From Sulfomarinibacter sp963741385 (lineage in GTDB: Bacteria; Acidobacteriota; Thermoanaerobaculia; Thermoanaerobaculales; Sulfomarinibacteraceae): a stretch of 64,000 nucleotides of DNA. Positions 32,893-42,197 of the stretch are shown piece by piece (position 1 is the first letter of the stretch; every line of letters starts with the position of its first letter). The position numbers and the translations under genes are program-made. Below the pieces are notes generated by a model. It saw nothing but the letters and a program-made list of their open reading frames with translations. It made no database searches and had not been told where the DNA came from. Location of the stretch: positions 186,001-250,000 of the forward strand of contig CAVUHO010000006.1 of NCBI GenBank assembly GCA_963741385.1, written 5' to 3'.

Positions 32893-33741
32893 TCAGACCT
32901 CGGTTCGCGCCCCGGTCGGGAACGCCTGCAACCGGTCACCCATGACTCCCTCGAGAATCGGATAGGCCTTCTTTCCTGTGCAGTGACCGGTGAAGACCGG
33001 GCCCGACACCCGTTCGAGGATCTCGCGGCCCAGCGCCTCCACCTCGCGCCGGCTCGCGGCCATGGAGTCGTAGAACGGCAGACCGATGAGGTGGAAGCCC
33101 CCGAACACAGCCTTGATCGGCGTTTCGGGGAACGCCTCGATCGCGGCGTCGATGAGGTTGAGAACGCCGCTGTGCGAACACCCGGTGAAGACCACCATGC
33201 CGTCATCGTCGCGAACCACCATCAAGAGTTCGTGGTCGAACGGGTCGCGCGCGAACCCGGTGTCCCGCCGCACGTAGAGCCTGCGGTTGCCGCGAGGCCG
33301 CTGGTGGGTCGTACCGATCGCGGTCAGGAGAAACACCCCCGGCACGATCTCACGCGGACCATTCACGAACTCCAAGCGGTCCCGGTGGCGTTCGACGAGG
33401 TCGAGGTCGATCCCGATCGGTCGATCGAGAACCGCGAAGGCCTTGAAGCGCCGGTCGGCGAGAGGCGCCTCGCGGAGGTAGACCTTGGCCCGGGAGTTGA
33501 CCGTCAGGAACCGATCGAGCCCGCCGCCGTGGTCGAAGTGCTGGTGGGAAATGACCGCCGCGTCGACAGCAGAAATATCAACGTCGAGCTGTGCGGCGTT
33601 GTCCGCAAAGGCGTGGGACGACCCCATGTCGAAGAGCACCCGGGACCCCTTGTGTTCGAGATGCATGGAGAGTCCGAACTCCGGCACCAGGGATCCGGCT
33701 TCGTCGGGGCAACTGTTCTCGATCAACGATGTCACCCGCAT
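32893..33741 (-). CDS. Metallo-beta-lactamase-fold hydrolase (COG1237-like)
   Basis: The 282-residue protein has the MBL metal motif SHQHFDHGGG at about residue 70. It also has the later ligands of the dihydropterin-type subfamily: a second His region (GTTHQRPRG), a Cys-His metal loop (VFTGCSHSGVLNLID) and a C-terminal FTGHCTGKK. This matches relatives annotated as 7,8-dihydropterin-6-methyl-4-(beta-D-ribofuranosyl)aminobenzene 5'-phosphate synthase. The start at 33741 has GAGGAGGG upstream. The substrate here is uncertain. Confidence 0.88.
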   Translation of the reverse strand: MRVTSLIENSCPDEAGSLVPEFGLSMHLEHKGSRVLFDMGSSHAFADNAAQLDVDISAVDAAVISHQHFDHGGGLDRFLTVNSRAKVYLREAPLADRRFKAFAVLDRPIGIDLDLVERHRDRLEFVNGPREIVPGVFLLTAIGTTHQRPRGNRRLYVRRDTGFARDPFDHELLMVVRDDDGMVVFTGCSHSGVLNLIDAAIEAFPETPIKAVFGGFHLIGLPFYDSMAASRREVEALGREILERVSGPVFTGHCTGKKAYPILEGVMGDRLQAFPTGARTEV

Positions 33742-33846
33742 GTCATCCCTCCTCGAGCCTCTTTCCCCGGTAATGCTACTGCAGAGATTCCGTACTGTCC
33801 CGTCCTGTGGGTGATCCACACCACATTCCGGCTTGCGGTTCTCGGG

Positions 33847-33852
33847 TAGACT
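33847..33852 (+). promoter_or_regulatory. Candidate -10 box of a leaderless transcript
   Basis: TAGACT lies 7 nt before the ATG at 33860 with no Shine-Dalgarno sequence between. Confidence 0.4.
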
Positions 33853-33859
33853 GCCCGGC

Positions 33860-34666
33860 ATGAAGACAGACAACCCGGTACGATTGGCCATCGCCCTCTG
33901 CATCGTTTCCCTCGCGGCGGCCGCGGCGCACCCGCTCTCGGCGCAGGGAACTTCACGACCGGAGATCGTCGTCGCTGACGCCGCAGCGCACTGTCCGTCG
34001 GTGGCCGGCGCTTTCGTCGTCCTTCTCGACCCGAGCCGAGGCATGTTGTTGATGTCGGGCGCGCCGTTTCCCGGCGGCCACGTGGTCGGCGATGCGCGAG
34101 GTGGGGAACTGGCGGTGAACCTGCCGGGCGGCACCACATGGAAGCTCGACCGCGTCGGTTCGCCCGTGGGTCAGACACCGCTGTGGGGCGCGCGCTACCC
34201 CTTTCTCGCCACCAGCGGTTTCGGGTGCGTGGCCTTCGACCGCGAACAATGGTCGTCGGAGGGCGATCTCGTGACCTACGCCCGGTGGGTCGTAGAGGAG
34301 ATCTACTTCCAGCTGCCCGTCGAGGAGCGTCAACGGCGGCCGGACTTTCTGATCTCCGACCGCGAGGTGAGCTTCCGGGTGGAACGCGACGGCTACGGAC
34401 GGTTCGACATGACCGGCAAGGAGGGATCGACCCTTGCGGGAAGATACCAGGACAGCCAGCAAACCTACCTCTTCATGCCCTTCATACTCGACGAGGGCTC
34501 GGGGCGGGTGGCCGTTCGCGTCTCGACCACCGAAGGGACCTACTTCGACACCGCCGCGAAGACCATCCTCGGGTGGGTGGTGGCGGCGCCTGGAGAACCA
34601 GGGGCGCTCGCGGACTCCTCGATTGTCGTCGTCGTCAACAGCGTGATCACCGCTTCAGAAGACTGA
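33860..34666 (+). CDS. Secreted protein of unknown function
   Basis: The 268-residue product has a signal peptide (VRLAIALCIVSLAAAAAHPLSAQ). The mature part contains Gly-rich beta segments (GGELAVNLPGGTTWKLDRVG) and one pair of Cys (about residues 43 and 118). A mostly beta C-terminal half ends SSIVVVVNSVITASED. No domain is recognised. Its layout, with short strands, Asp/Gly turns and no catalytic motif, suggests a small beta-sandwich protein in the periplasm. It is followed after 180 bp by the OYE gene in the same direction. Confidence 0.6.
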   Translation: MKTDNPVRLAIALCIVSLAAAAAHPLSAQGTSRPEIVVADAAAHCPSVAGAFVVLLDPSRGMLLMSGAPFPGGHVVGDARGGELAVNLPGGTTWKLDRVGSPVGQTPLWGARYPFLATSGFGCVAFDREQWSSEGDLVTYARWVVEEIYFQLPVEERQRRPDFLISDREVSFRVERDGYGRFDMTGKEGSTLAGRYQDSQQTYLFMPFILDEGSGRVAVRVSTTEGTYFDTAAKTILGWVVAAPGEPGALADSSIVVVVNSVITASED

Positions 34667-34846
34667 ACCGACAACGCCGCCAACTTTCATTCAGAAGAAT
34701 CTCTTCCAGGGCGAGTCAACTGCGTCCTCGGTCGATGGAGGACATCCACGACGATCGATCGGATTCCCGTTGCGTGCCCTGGTGATCCTCGGATTGGCAG
34801 AATATTTGACCGGTATGCGTCATCATGCATCCGGAGGGGCGGACGT

Positions 34847-35959
34847 ATGGCTGAGATCTTCGAACGAACGACGCTTGGAGGAATGAAGCTCGAAAACCGG
34901 CTGGTCCGATCCGCCACCTGGGAGGGTCTTGCGGATGCTGCGGGTCGGGTCACCCCGGCGTTGCTGCGGATCCACGAGGATCTGGCGGACGGCGGTGTCG
35001 GTCTGATCATCTCGAGCTACATGTACGTGCAGAAAGTCGGACAGCAATCGTCGGGCCAGATCGGTGTCGATCGCAACGACCTGATTCCCGGACTTGAATC
35101 GCTGGCGGACGCGGTCCACACCCACGGTGGGAAGATCGTCGCCCAGATCGTCCACTGCGGCGGCCAGTCCGACCGGCGGCGGAACGGCAACCAGGTCGCG
35201 ATTGCTCCGTCGGCCGTGGAGAGTCCCGGCTACCCCGCCATCCCTCGCGCGATGACTGAAGACGACATCCACAGCGTGATCAATGATTTTGCCGCGGCGG
35301 CGCGCCGCGTCCAGGCGGCAGGCTGTGACGGGGTCCAGCTCCACGGCGCCCACGGTTACATGCTGGCGCAGTTTCTGTCGCCTCTGCGCAACCTCCGCGC
35401 GGACCGCTACGGCGGCAGTCTCGAAAACCGCGCTCGCTTCGGTCTCGACGTGTACCGCGCGGTGCGCCAGGCGGTGGGTGGCGCTTTCCCGGTCATGATC
35501 AAGCTCAACGCCAACGATTTTCTGAAGGGCTCCACCACCGAGGACGACGCCTCTTTCCTTGCTGCAGCCCTGGCAGCGGAGGGCATTGACGCCATCGAGG
35601 TCTCGGGGGGAACCCCCGGCTCCGGCAAGCTCGGCGCCGCTCGCCCCGAGATCCGCGAACCGGCCGACGAGGCCTATTTCCGGCCTCAGGCCGAGGCGAT
35701 TCGGCGTGCGGCGCCCGACGTGCCGCTGATGCTGGTCGGTGGACTGAGATCGATCGAGGTCATCGACGAACTGCTCGCGAGCGGCGTTGCCGACTACGCC
35801 TCGATGTCGCGGCCGTTGATCCGCGAGCCGGGGCTCCCGAATCGGTGGCGCGGCGGCGACCGCCGGCGGGCGGGCTGTATTTCGTGTCTGGGTTGTTTTG
35901 TCCCGGCGAGCCGGGGCGACGGCATCCGCTGCGTCCGCGCGGAACCGGTCACCCGGTAA
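34847..35959 (+). CDS. Old-yellow-enzyme-family NADH:flavin oxidoreductase
   Basis: The 370-residue protein starts with FERTTLGGMKLENRLVRSAT, typical of OYE-type barrels. It contains QIVHCGGQSDRR, DGVQLHGAHGYMLAQFLSPL, the RYGGSLENRARFG signature and an FMN phosphate region (LMLVGGLRSIEVID). It ends with a Cys-rich tail (CISCLGCF) like the first Fe-S ligands of larger relatives, but the protein stops there. The family reduces activated C=C bonds with NAD(P)H. GGAGGGG precedes the ATG. Confidence 0.93.
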   Translation: MAEIFERTTLGGMKLENRLVRSATWEGLADAAGRVTPALLRIHEDLADGGVGLIISSYMYVQKVGQQSSGQIGVDRNDLIPGLESLADAVHTHGGKIVAQIVHCGGQSDRRRNGNQVAIAPSAVESPGYPAIPRAMTEDDIHSVINDFAAAARRVQAAGCDGVQLHGAHGYMLAQFLSPLRNLRADRYGGSLENRARFGLDVYRAVRQAVGGAFPVMIKLNANDFLKGSTTEDDASFLAAALAAEGIDAIEVSGGTPGSGKLGAARPEIREPADEAYFRPQAEAIRRAAPDVPLMLVGGLRSIEVIDELLASGVADYASMSRPLIREPGLPNRWRGGDRRRAGCISCLGCFVPASRGDGIRCVRAEPVTR

Positions 35960-36122
35960 ATGCGGTCAGCGCCAGGGTCAGGATCACGGTGAAAATCACG
36001 ACCGCCAGACAGCCCAACGGCAGAACCACCATCTTGGCCGCGGTCACCAGCCGGCCCTGCCCCGGCACGCGGCGCAGGGCGAGGAAAACAAAGCTGTGGA
36101 GGAACAACGAAAAGACGACCCG
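35949..36122 (-). CDS. Possible small hydrophobic ORF or gene end
   Basis: On the reverse strand a 57-codon open frame without an ATG reads VVFSLFLHSFVFLALRRVPG, then a basic turn and a long hydrophobic stretch (VVLPLGCLAVVIFTVILTLA), ending AFTG. It looks like two membrane helices of a small protein. It could start at a TTG or be the remnant 3' end of an older gene. It overlaps the end of the OYE gene by 11 bp. Nothing else explains the interval. Confidence 0.3.
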   Translation of the reverse strand, partial: RVVFSLFLHSFVFLALRRVPGQGRLVTAAKMVVLPLGCLAVVIFTVILTLALTAFTG

Positions 36123-36164
36123 TTATCATCGCGAGGGTCATTCTCCATGGCGGAGGCAGAGCTC

Positions 36165-37322
36165 ATGACAGCACCGGTTGTGTTTCAGAAGGGCTTTCGC
36201 CCGTTCTTTCTCCTCGGCGGTTTGTGGGCGGCGTGTGCGGTGCCGTGGTGGGCGCTGACCTATCAGCAGCCGATGACGGGTGAGCCTGGCCTCGAAAGCG
36301 TGTCCTGGCACAGCCACGAGATGATCTTCGGCTTCGCGATGGCGGTCATCGCCGGGTTTCTGTTGACGGCGGTCGAGAACTGGACCAACCGGCCGACCGC
36401 CCGCGGCTGGTTTCTGGCGGCCCTGGTCGGCCTGTGGATGATCGGGCGGCTGGTCGGTCTCGGCGGCCCCGTCGCGACGATCGCGGGGATGGCCGATCTC
36501 GTGTTCATTCCAACCCTCACCGTGGCGGTGGGGTTGCCGATCATCCTCGCCAAGAGCAAACGGAATTACCTTCTCCTCGCCCTGCTGCCCGCGCTGTGGG
36601 TGTGCGACGTCTTCCTCCACCTACGAACCTCCGGTCTGCTGCCGTCCTCTGAGCTTCGCACCGACCTGGTCGCGGTCGACCTGATCGTCGTCATCCTGGT
36701 GATCGTCACCGGCCGCATCGTGCCGCTGTTCACGAAGAACGCTCTCAACGACGAGAACATCCGCTCGAACGCGGCGATCAACATTGCGGCGATCGTCAGC
36801 GTGCTTGCCGTCGCTCTCGTCGAGCTGGTCTCGCCGAGCGGTTTTCTGATGGCGGTCGCTGCCGGCATCTCGGCGCTGCTCGTCCTGGTCCGATCCCTGC
36901 ACTGGGGCGCGCCGGCGACCCTCCGGCGGCCGATCCTGTGGGTGCTGCACCTCGGCCACGCATGGATCTGGTTCGGTCTCGGCCTCAAAGCCGCGGCCGC
37001 CGCCGGACTGGCGGTGCCGCCGAGCGTCGCCACCCACGCGCTGACCGCCGGCGCCATCGGGACGCTGACCCTGGGCATGATGGCGCGGGTCACGCTGGGC
37101 CACACCGGCAGGGTCCTCGAGGTGGGGCCTGCGATGACCCTCGCCTTCGTCGCCGTCACCGCGGGCGCCGGGTTGCGGGTCTTCGGCCCGTGGTTCCGCG
37201 CCGATCTCACGCAACCCGTTCTCGTGCTGGCGGCAGGATTGTGGTCAACCGCTTTCGCCCTCTACGTGATCTCCAACGCCCGCTTCCTGATGACGCCGCG
37301 CCCCGACGGCAAGGAGGGGTAG
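36165..37322 (+). CDS. nnrS: NnrS-family membrane protein
   Basis: The 385-residue polytopic protein (about 12 helices) has the NnrS signatures: VVFQKGFRPFFLLGG at the N-terminus, a WHSHEMIFGFAMAVIAGFLLTAVENWT block with metal-binding His, a GRIVPLFTKNAL motif, and a His late in the sequence (MMARVTLGHTGR). Family members are haem/copper proteins induced by NO that help resist nitrosative stress. Two starts are possible: 36165 with GGAGG about 8 nt upstream (preferred), and 36147. The 3' end overlaps the next convergent gene by 78 bp. Confidence 0.92.
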   Translation: MTAPVVFQKGFRPFFLLGGLWAACAVPWWALTYQQPMTGEPGLESVSWHSHEMIFGFAMAVIAGFLLTAVENWTNRPTARGWFLAALVGLWMIGRLVGLGGPVATIAGMADLVFIPTLTVAVGLPIILAKSKRNYLLLALLPALWVCDVFLHLRTSGLLPSSELRTDLVAVDLIVVILVIVTGRIVPLFTKNALNDENIRSNAAINIAAIVSVLAVALVELVSPSGFLMAVAAGISALLVLVRSLHWGAPATLRRPILWVLHLGHAWIWFGLGLKAAAAAGLAVPPSVATHALTAGAIGTLTLGMMARVTLGHTGRVLEVGPAMTLAFVAVTAGAGLRVFGPWFRADLTQPVLVLAAGLWSTAFALYVISNARFLMTPRPDGKEG

Positions 37323-38090
37323 CCCGACGGCGTAGGTCACCCGGCTGAATCCCGTGGACGGCACTCGGTCGATCTCCCAGCGGTAGGCCGCGCCTCCCAC
37401 CTCTTCGACCAGACTGCGAAGCTCCCCGATCGAGTAGCTCCGGAGACAGGAAACGAAACCGTCCCAGAGGGCCACGGCCGGGACCACCGGCAGGAGGTAG
37501 GTCCACAGCAGTCGCCGCCAGCGAAAGGGGCGAATGAACGGCGTGCTGGCCCACACGAAGAGCGGAATCAGGATCACGGGGACACCCCAGATCAACCAAT
37601 TCCGCTCGGTGTACTCGAAGATCCCGATGCCCTGCTCCTTGTTCACCGCGTCCGCCACGACCAGGCGCGCCGTGTCCGGAGCAAAGTGATGAAACGAGGT
37701 GAAGAGGGTCCTGAAACCCGCCAGCCGCTGAGGCACGTCGGCCGCGTCCACCGGTGTGGCCTCGAAGGAGACCGAAGCGCCGACGCTGCATCGAACTTCT
37801 CGCCATGCCGCGAGGTTTGGGTACTTGTCGGTGAGAACCACCTCGAGCCCGGACACCCCGCACTCACGCAAGTCCGGCTCGAGGGAGAGCACCGGCCGGC
37901 CGGCGCCTGAGCACAGATCAACAATCTGGTTCGTGCCCGCGTGTTCCAATGCTCCGGCCACGACCGGCGCCACCCGCCGGTACGGTTTGAAGGTTGCGGC
38001 ATAGAACGACAGATAATCGGTGAGCAGATCCCGCCACACCGCGGGAAACCACGGAAGGTCGTGGAACTCGAACAGGTGCGACCGGCCCAT
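37245..38090 (-). CDS. SAM-dependent methyltransferase-like protein with membrane segments
   Basis: The 281-residue protein has a class I methyltransferase motif I (VDLCSGAGRPVLSLEPD) at about residue 58, followed by LEVVLTDKYPN. Two or more hydrophobic segments then come at about residues 165-205 (WGVPVILIPLFVWAS; LLWTYLLPVVPAVALWDGFV). The N-terminus is helix-rich (LPWFPAVWRDLLTDYL). It may methylate a membrane lipid. GGGAGGA precedes the ATG. It overlaps the NnrS gene tail-to-tail by 78 bp, so the two transcripts would be antisense there. Confidence 0.75.
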   Translation of the reverse strand: MGRSHLFEFHDLPWFPAVWRDLLTDYLSFYAATFKPYRRVAPVVAGALEHAGTNQIVDLCSGAGRPVLSLEPDLRECGVSGLEVVLTDKYPNLAAWREVRCSVGASVSFEATPVDAADVPQRLAGFRTLFTSFHHFAPDTARLVVADAVNKEQGIGIFEYTERNWLIWGVPVILIPLFVWASTPFIRPFRWRRLLWTYLLPVVPAVALWDGFVSCLRSYSIGELRSLVEEVGGAAYRWEIDRVPSTGFSRVTYAVGLPLLAVGARRHQEAGVGDHVEGESG

Positions 38091-38105
38091 TCCTCCCTCA
38101 GCCTC

Positions 38106-39128
38106 TCACCGCTGTGGCCGCTTCAGACGAATTTCGACGGTCATGGTGGGCGGGTGCAGACCACGGACATGCCCGGCCCGAAAGACCGCCTCTGCGCCCG
38201 GCGCCAGGTCGCCGTCGATGCGGACCTGGGCCACCGCGTCGGGAGCAAGGCCCGAGAGCTCGTCGGCGAGACGCCGGGACAGGGCCGCGGCATCGAGACC
38301 GGCGGGATCGATGGCGACGGAGAACATGGGCCGCGCCGGAAGCTCGTGAAAGTCGTGGTCGACGACCCTGCCGCCCCGCCCGGCTTCCGGGGCCACCGTC
38401 ATCGTGAAGAAGCCCTTGGCCTCGTGGCGTTCCGCAAAACTGGTGCGCTCGACCGAGCCCGGGTAGAAAACCGGCGCCGCCAGTGTCCGGCCTGAAAGAT
38501 CACGTTCGAGAACCTGGCTGCGGTGGATGTGACCGCTCAGGACCGCCGCAAACTCCCCGGGGATGTCCCGCCCACGGATGACATCGGCGCCCCCCCGGAA
38601 GGTGTAGTTCTGAACCTGCGCACCTTCCACGGTCTGGTGGAGACACATGAGCCGGATGTCGGCGTCGTGTTCGTGCCACCCGGTGGCCCGAACCAGGTCG
38701 GCGAACCGGGATTGAATACCGTCGCGTTCGCAAGGAAAACCGGAAATGGCGACTCGGGCGTCTCTCACGTTCACAACCACAGTGCGCGGCCGGTCGAAGA
38801 CATGGAGGTCGGCATGGCTCGCCAGCAGCGGGTATGGCAGCGCCGAACGTTCGTGATTGCCGGGCACCAGGAACACAGGGACGCCGCGGTCGGCAACTTC
38901 GAGGAGCGGTTCCAACGCAGCCGCCACCAACCCCGGCGAGACCTTCGACCGAAAGAGCAGGTCGCCGCCGTGGACCACGAGATCAACCTCGCCGCGCAGG
39001 GCGGGCTCGAGCGCGAGGCGGGTGTTGACGAAGAAATCCGGGCCGCGCCGGCGGCGGTCGACCCGCGGCCTCACAGGCAGATCAAAGCCGAGGTGGGTGT
39101 CGGCGAGAAGCAGGACTCTAACCCGCAT
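38106..39128 (-). CDS. SbcD/Mre11-like metallophosphoesterase
   Basis: The 340-residue protein has the calcineurin-type nuclease motifs in order: LADTHLG (9-15), VVHGGDLLF, VPGNHERS, a His in MCLHQTV and SGHIHRSQ. The C-terminal 100 residues form a small extra domain (APEAGRGGRVV, then beta-rich). SbcD normally pairs with SbcC, an SMC-like ATPase to remove hairpins and process DNA ends, but no SbcC gene follows. It starts 15 bp upstream of the methyltransferase gene in the same direction and may be co-transcribed with it. Confidence 0.85.
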   Translation of the reverse strand: MRVRVLLLADTHLGFDLPVRPRVDRRRRGPDFFVNTRLALEPALRGEVDLVVHGGDLLFRSKVSPGLVAAALEPLLEVADRGVPVFLVPGNHERSALPYPLLASHADLHVFDRPRTVVVNVRDARVAISGFPCERDGIQSRFADLVRATGWHEHDADIRLMCLHQTVEGAQVQNYTFRGGADVIRGRDIPGEFAAVLSGHIHRSQVLERDLSGRTLAAPVFYPGSVERTSFAERHEAKGFFTMTVAPEAGRGGRVVDHDFHELPARPMFSVAIDPAGLDAAALSRRLADELSGLAPDAVAQVRIDGDLAPGAEAVFRAGHVRGLHPPTMTVEIRLKRPQR

Positions 39129-39383
39129 ATCTCACCGGGTTTCGACGTTTGGCGAATTGGGGGCGACGACGCCCCAGCCGAAAATGCCGATGCGGTTAAT
39201 CATGACCTGAAGCCTCTCGTTGCCCGCGGCAACTCCGTGAACGGGAGAGCCTAGCAACGATTCGCGGCCCCTGAAAGACGCGGTGCGGCAGGGAGGCCCG
39301 ATAATTCCACCCCATCCAGGCCTCTGTTAGGATACCGGCGGCGCCGCAACGGCGCCATTTCAAGTGGATGGGGGAGTTCACAG

Positions 39384-41579
39384 ATGCGTGCCATGATCCT
39401 GACGCTCCTTTTGACAGTACCAGCCACGGTCGTCCTGGCCGGCGAGGGCATGTGGTTGCCCGATCAATTGCCGAAGCTCGGCGACGAACTGGCCGCCGCC
39501 GGCCTCGACACGCCGGGAGAGAACTTCGCCGATCTCACCGGGCAGCCGATGGGCGCCATCGTGTCGCTCGGCGGCTGTTCGGCGTCATTCGTTTCCCCAC
39601 AAGGGTTGGTGGCGACCAACCACCACTGCGCCTACGGGACGATTCAGTTCAACTCGACCGAGGAGCGAAACCTGCTCACCGAGGGTTTTCTGGCCGCCAC
39701 CCCGGCGGAGGAACTGGCTGCAGCGCCCGGGTCCCGGATCTTCGTGACGCTGGCGGTCGAGGATGTCACGGCGAAGATTGCCTCCGCCGTCCCCGCCGGT
39801 GCCGACGGAGCGGCGCACTTCGCCGCCGTCGAAGAGGCGGAGAAAAAGCTCATCGCCCGCTGTGAAGAGACTGCCGGCCACCGCTGCAAGGTGGCATCGT
39901 TTTTCGGCGGCGCTCAGTTCCGGCTCTACGACCAGCTCGAGATCCGGGACGTGCGGCTGGCCTACGCCCCTCCCTCCTCGATCGGCAAGTTCGGCGGCAA
40001 CATCGACAACTGGATGTGGCCCCGCCACACCGGAGACTTTTCCTTCTACAGGGCGTGGGTGGGCCCGGACGGCCAGCCCGCCGAACCCTCACCGGACAAT
40101 ATCCCGTACCAACCGAAACACTGGCTGCGGATCGGCACCGACGGGGTTGACGCGGGCGACTTCGTGATGGTGGTGGGTTTCCCCGGAAGCACCAACCGCT
40201 ACCGGCTGGCATCGGAGGTCGAAGACGCGGTCGAGTGGACCTACCCGCAGCGGGTCGCCCGCCGCCAGCAGAGCCTCGATATCATCGCGGCCGAGACGGT
40301 CGGCCGGCCCGACGCCGCCATCGCCTACGCCGCCACCGGGTCCTACCTCAACAACAGCCTGAAAAACGCCCAGGGCATGGTGGCTGGCTTCGCGCACTCG
40401 AATTCGGTCGCGAACAAGCGGGCCCTCGAGGCCGAGTTCGCGGCGTGGATCGCCGCCGACCCACAACGCGCCGCGGCCTGGAGCGGCGCGCTCGAAGAGG
40501 TCGAGGCCATCCTCGCCGAGCAACGAGCTCATCGCGCGCGCGACCTCGAGCTTTCGTCTTTCAAATATAACCAGTTGGTATCCGCTTCGCAGACTGCTTA
40601 CCGCCTCGCCCGCGAACGCGAAAAACCGGACGCCGATCGCAAGCCCGGCTATCAGGAGCGCGACATGCGCCAGATCCAGGGCCGGATGGCCCGCTCGGCG
40701 CGCAGCTTTGACGCCCAGGTGGACATGGCGTTGGTGCAGGCCACGCTCGAGAGCTACGCGGCCCTTCCGGAGACCGAGCGTCTCCCGGTCCTCGATGCTT
40801 GGTTCGGACTCGGCGGCGAGGTCGCGGCATCAAAGGCCATCGCGTCGACCCTGCATCGGATGTACATGGCTACCAACCTCACCGACATCGACAACCGCAT
40901 GGCGCTGCTCGACGCCGACCGCGCGACCCTCGAAGCCAGCGAGGACCCTTTCGTGGAGCTGGCGGTGGCCATGTACGACACCGACCTCGCGCTCGAGGCT
41001 GAGGAAGAAGCCCTCGACGGTGAACTGCTCGAGGCGCGCCCGCGGTTCATGGCGGCCCTGCTCGCTTTCCAGTCGGACCGCGGGGTTGAAATCTACCCCG
41101 ACGCCAACGGCACGATGCGCGTGACCTTTGGCACCGTCCAGGGCTACGTGCCACGAGATGCGGTGATCTACCTTCCCTTCACCACCGCCGAAGGAGTCGC
41201 GGCCAAGGACACCGGCGAGGAACCGTTCGACGCCCCGCCCGCGCTGCTCGAGGCCGTGGCCGAGGCCGACTACGGGCCCTACGTTTCCCAGACTCTCGGC
41301 ACCCTGCCGGTGAACTTCCTGTCCGACGTCGACACAACCGGCGGCAATTCCGGTTCGGCCACTCTCGACAACCAGGGACGTCTGGTGGGGCTGCTCTTTG
41401 ACGGCAACTGGGAGAGCATGATCGCGGACTGGGATTTTCTACCGGAAGTGACTCGGTCGATCCACGTCGACTTCCGCTATACCCTGTGGGTGATGGACCG
41501 CATCGATCACGCCTGGAACCTGCTCGAGGAGATGGGGGTCGAGCCGGCGTTCCGCCCATCGGAGGGCGGCGCCAAGTAG
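39384..41579 (+). CDS. S46-family serine peptidase (dipeptidyl-peptidase 7/11-like)
   Basis: The 731-residue protein has a signal peptide (MILTLLLTVPATVVLAGEG) and the S46 layout: a His region in VATNHHCAYGTIQF (His at about 80-81), DNWMWPRHTGDFSFYR with the Asp at about residue 213, and the Ser region TGGNSGSATLDNQGRLVGL at about 655. Between them is a helical cap domain. Relatives release dipeptides from peptides in the periplasm. Base composition is ordinary. A possible -10 (TTAGGAT) is at about 39330, roughly 50 nt upstream. Confidence 0.95.
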   Translation: MRAMILTLLLTVPATVVLAGEGMWLPDQLPKLGDELAAAGLDTPGENFADLTGQPMGAIVSLGGCSASFVSPQGLVATNHHCAYGTIQFNSTEERNLLTEGFLAATPAEELAAAPGSRIFVTLAVEDVTAKIASAVPAGADGAAHFAAVEEAEKKLIARCEETAGHRCKVASFFGGAQFRLYDQLEIRDVRLAYAPPSSIGKFGGNIDNWMWPRHTGDFSFYRAWVGPDGQPAEPSPDNIPYQPKHWLRIGTDGVDAGDFVMVVGFPGSTNRYRLASEVEDAVEWTYPQRVARRQQSLDIIAAETVGRPDAAIAYAATGSYLNNSLKNAQGMVAGFAHSNSVANKRALEAEFAAWIAADPQRAAAWSGALEEVEAILAEQRAHRARDLELSSFKYNQLVSASQTAYRLAREREKPDADRKPGYQERDMRQIQGRMARSARSFDAQVDMALVQATLESYAALPETERLPVLDAWFGLGGEVAASKAIASTLHRMYMATNLTDIDNRMALLDADRATLEASEDPFVELAVAMYDTDLALEAEEEALDGELLEARPRFMAALLAFQSDRGVEIYPDANGTMRVTFGTVQGYVPRDAVIYLPFTTAEGVAAKDTGEEPFDAPPALLEAVAEADYGPYVSQTLGTLPVNFLSDVDTTGGNSGSATLDNQGRLVGLLFDGNWESMIADWDFLPEVTRSIHVDFRYTLWVMDRIDHAWNLLEEMGVEPAFRPSEGGAK

Positions 41580-41590
41580 CTCCGTCGGAC

Positions 41591-41782
41591 ATGACCTACA
41601 ACTTCGACCCCGATCGTTGGCTCGAGTCCCGCCGCGCCGCCCTCGAGGGGCGGCTCGATCGGGGTGAGCTCGACCAACGGGAGTTCGCGGCAGAGCTTCA
41701 GGACCTGGAGCGCCGGTACGAGGATATGGTCGACCGCCTCGACGGCACCTACGAAATCCCCGAACAACGTGCGGATCGGTAG
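41591..41782 (+). CDS. Small acidic coiled-coil protein
   Basis: The 63-residue product (MTYNFDPDRWLESRRAALEG...) is mostly one charged helix with heptad-like Leu/Ala spacing (LDQREFAAELQDLERRYEDM). It starts 11 bp after the stop of the S46 peptidase gene and may be co-transcribed with it. No known domain is visible. It ends with PEQRADR. The short length and lack of a strong ribosome site keep confidence moderate. Confidence 0.6.
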   Translation: MTYNFDPDRWLESRRAALEGRLDRGELDQREFAAELQDLERRYEDMVDRLDGTYEIPEQRADR

Positions 41783-41895
41783 GGTACGGCAGAAGCGCCC
41801 GAGACGTTGAACGTTCAACGTTTGAACGTTTGGCTCATCAGTGAAATGAGGATCCGGCTCCGGTTCCTCGCCCGTCTCACACGTTATCAATGTTG

Positions 41896-42170
41896 TCATC
41901 CCGACCGGAGAAACAAGGCGACTTCACATCCAGTCATCCCGACCGAGGGAGCGAAGCAACTTCACTTCCTGTCATCCCGACCGAGGGAGCGAAGCAACTT
42001 CACTTCCTGTCATCCCGACCGAGGGAGCGAAGCAACTTCACTTCCTGTCATCCCGACCGAGGGAGCGAAGCAACTTCACTTCCTGTCATCCCGACCGAGG
42101 GAGCGAAGCGACTTCACTTCCTGTCATCCCGACCGAGGGAGCGAAGCGACCGAGCGGAGGGATCTGGGGG
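41896..42170 (+). repeat. 38-bp tandem repeat array
   Basis: Units start at 41896, 41934, 41972, 42010, 42048, 42086 and 42124, an exact 38-bp period. The first unit is diverged. Units from 41934 to 42085 are nearly identical (TCATCCCGACCGAGGGAGCG, then AAGCAACTTCACTTCCTG). From 42086 the unit has GCGAC instead of GCAAC. The last (42124) continues into GAGCGGAGGGATCTGGGG instead of the usual end. No spacers exist, so this is not a CRISPR array. All three forward frames are open, giving long spurious ORFs. Confidence 0.95.
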
Positions 42171-42197
42171 CGACTCTTGGAACGGCGTTGCCCGGAA

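Noticed and set aside
41896..42123. CRISPR array
   Set aside because: The repeats are directly adjacent with no unique spacers and no cas gene is nearby.
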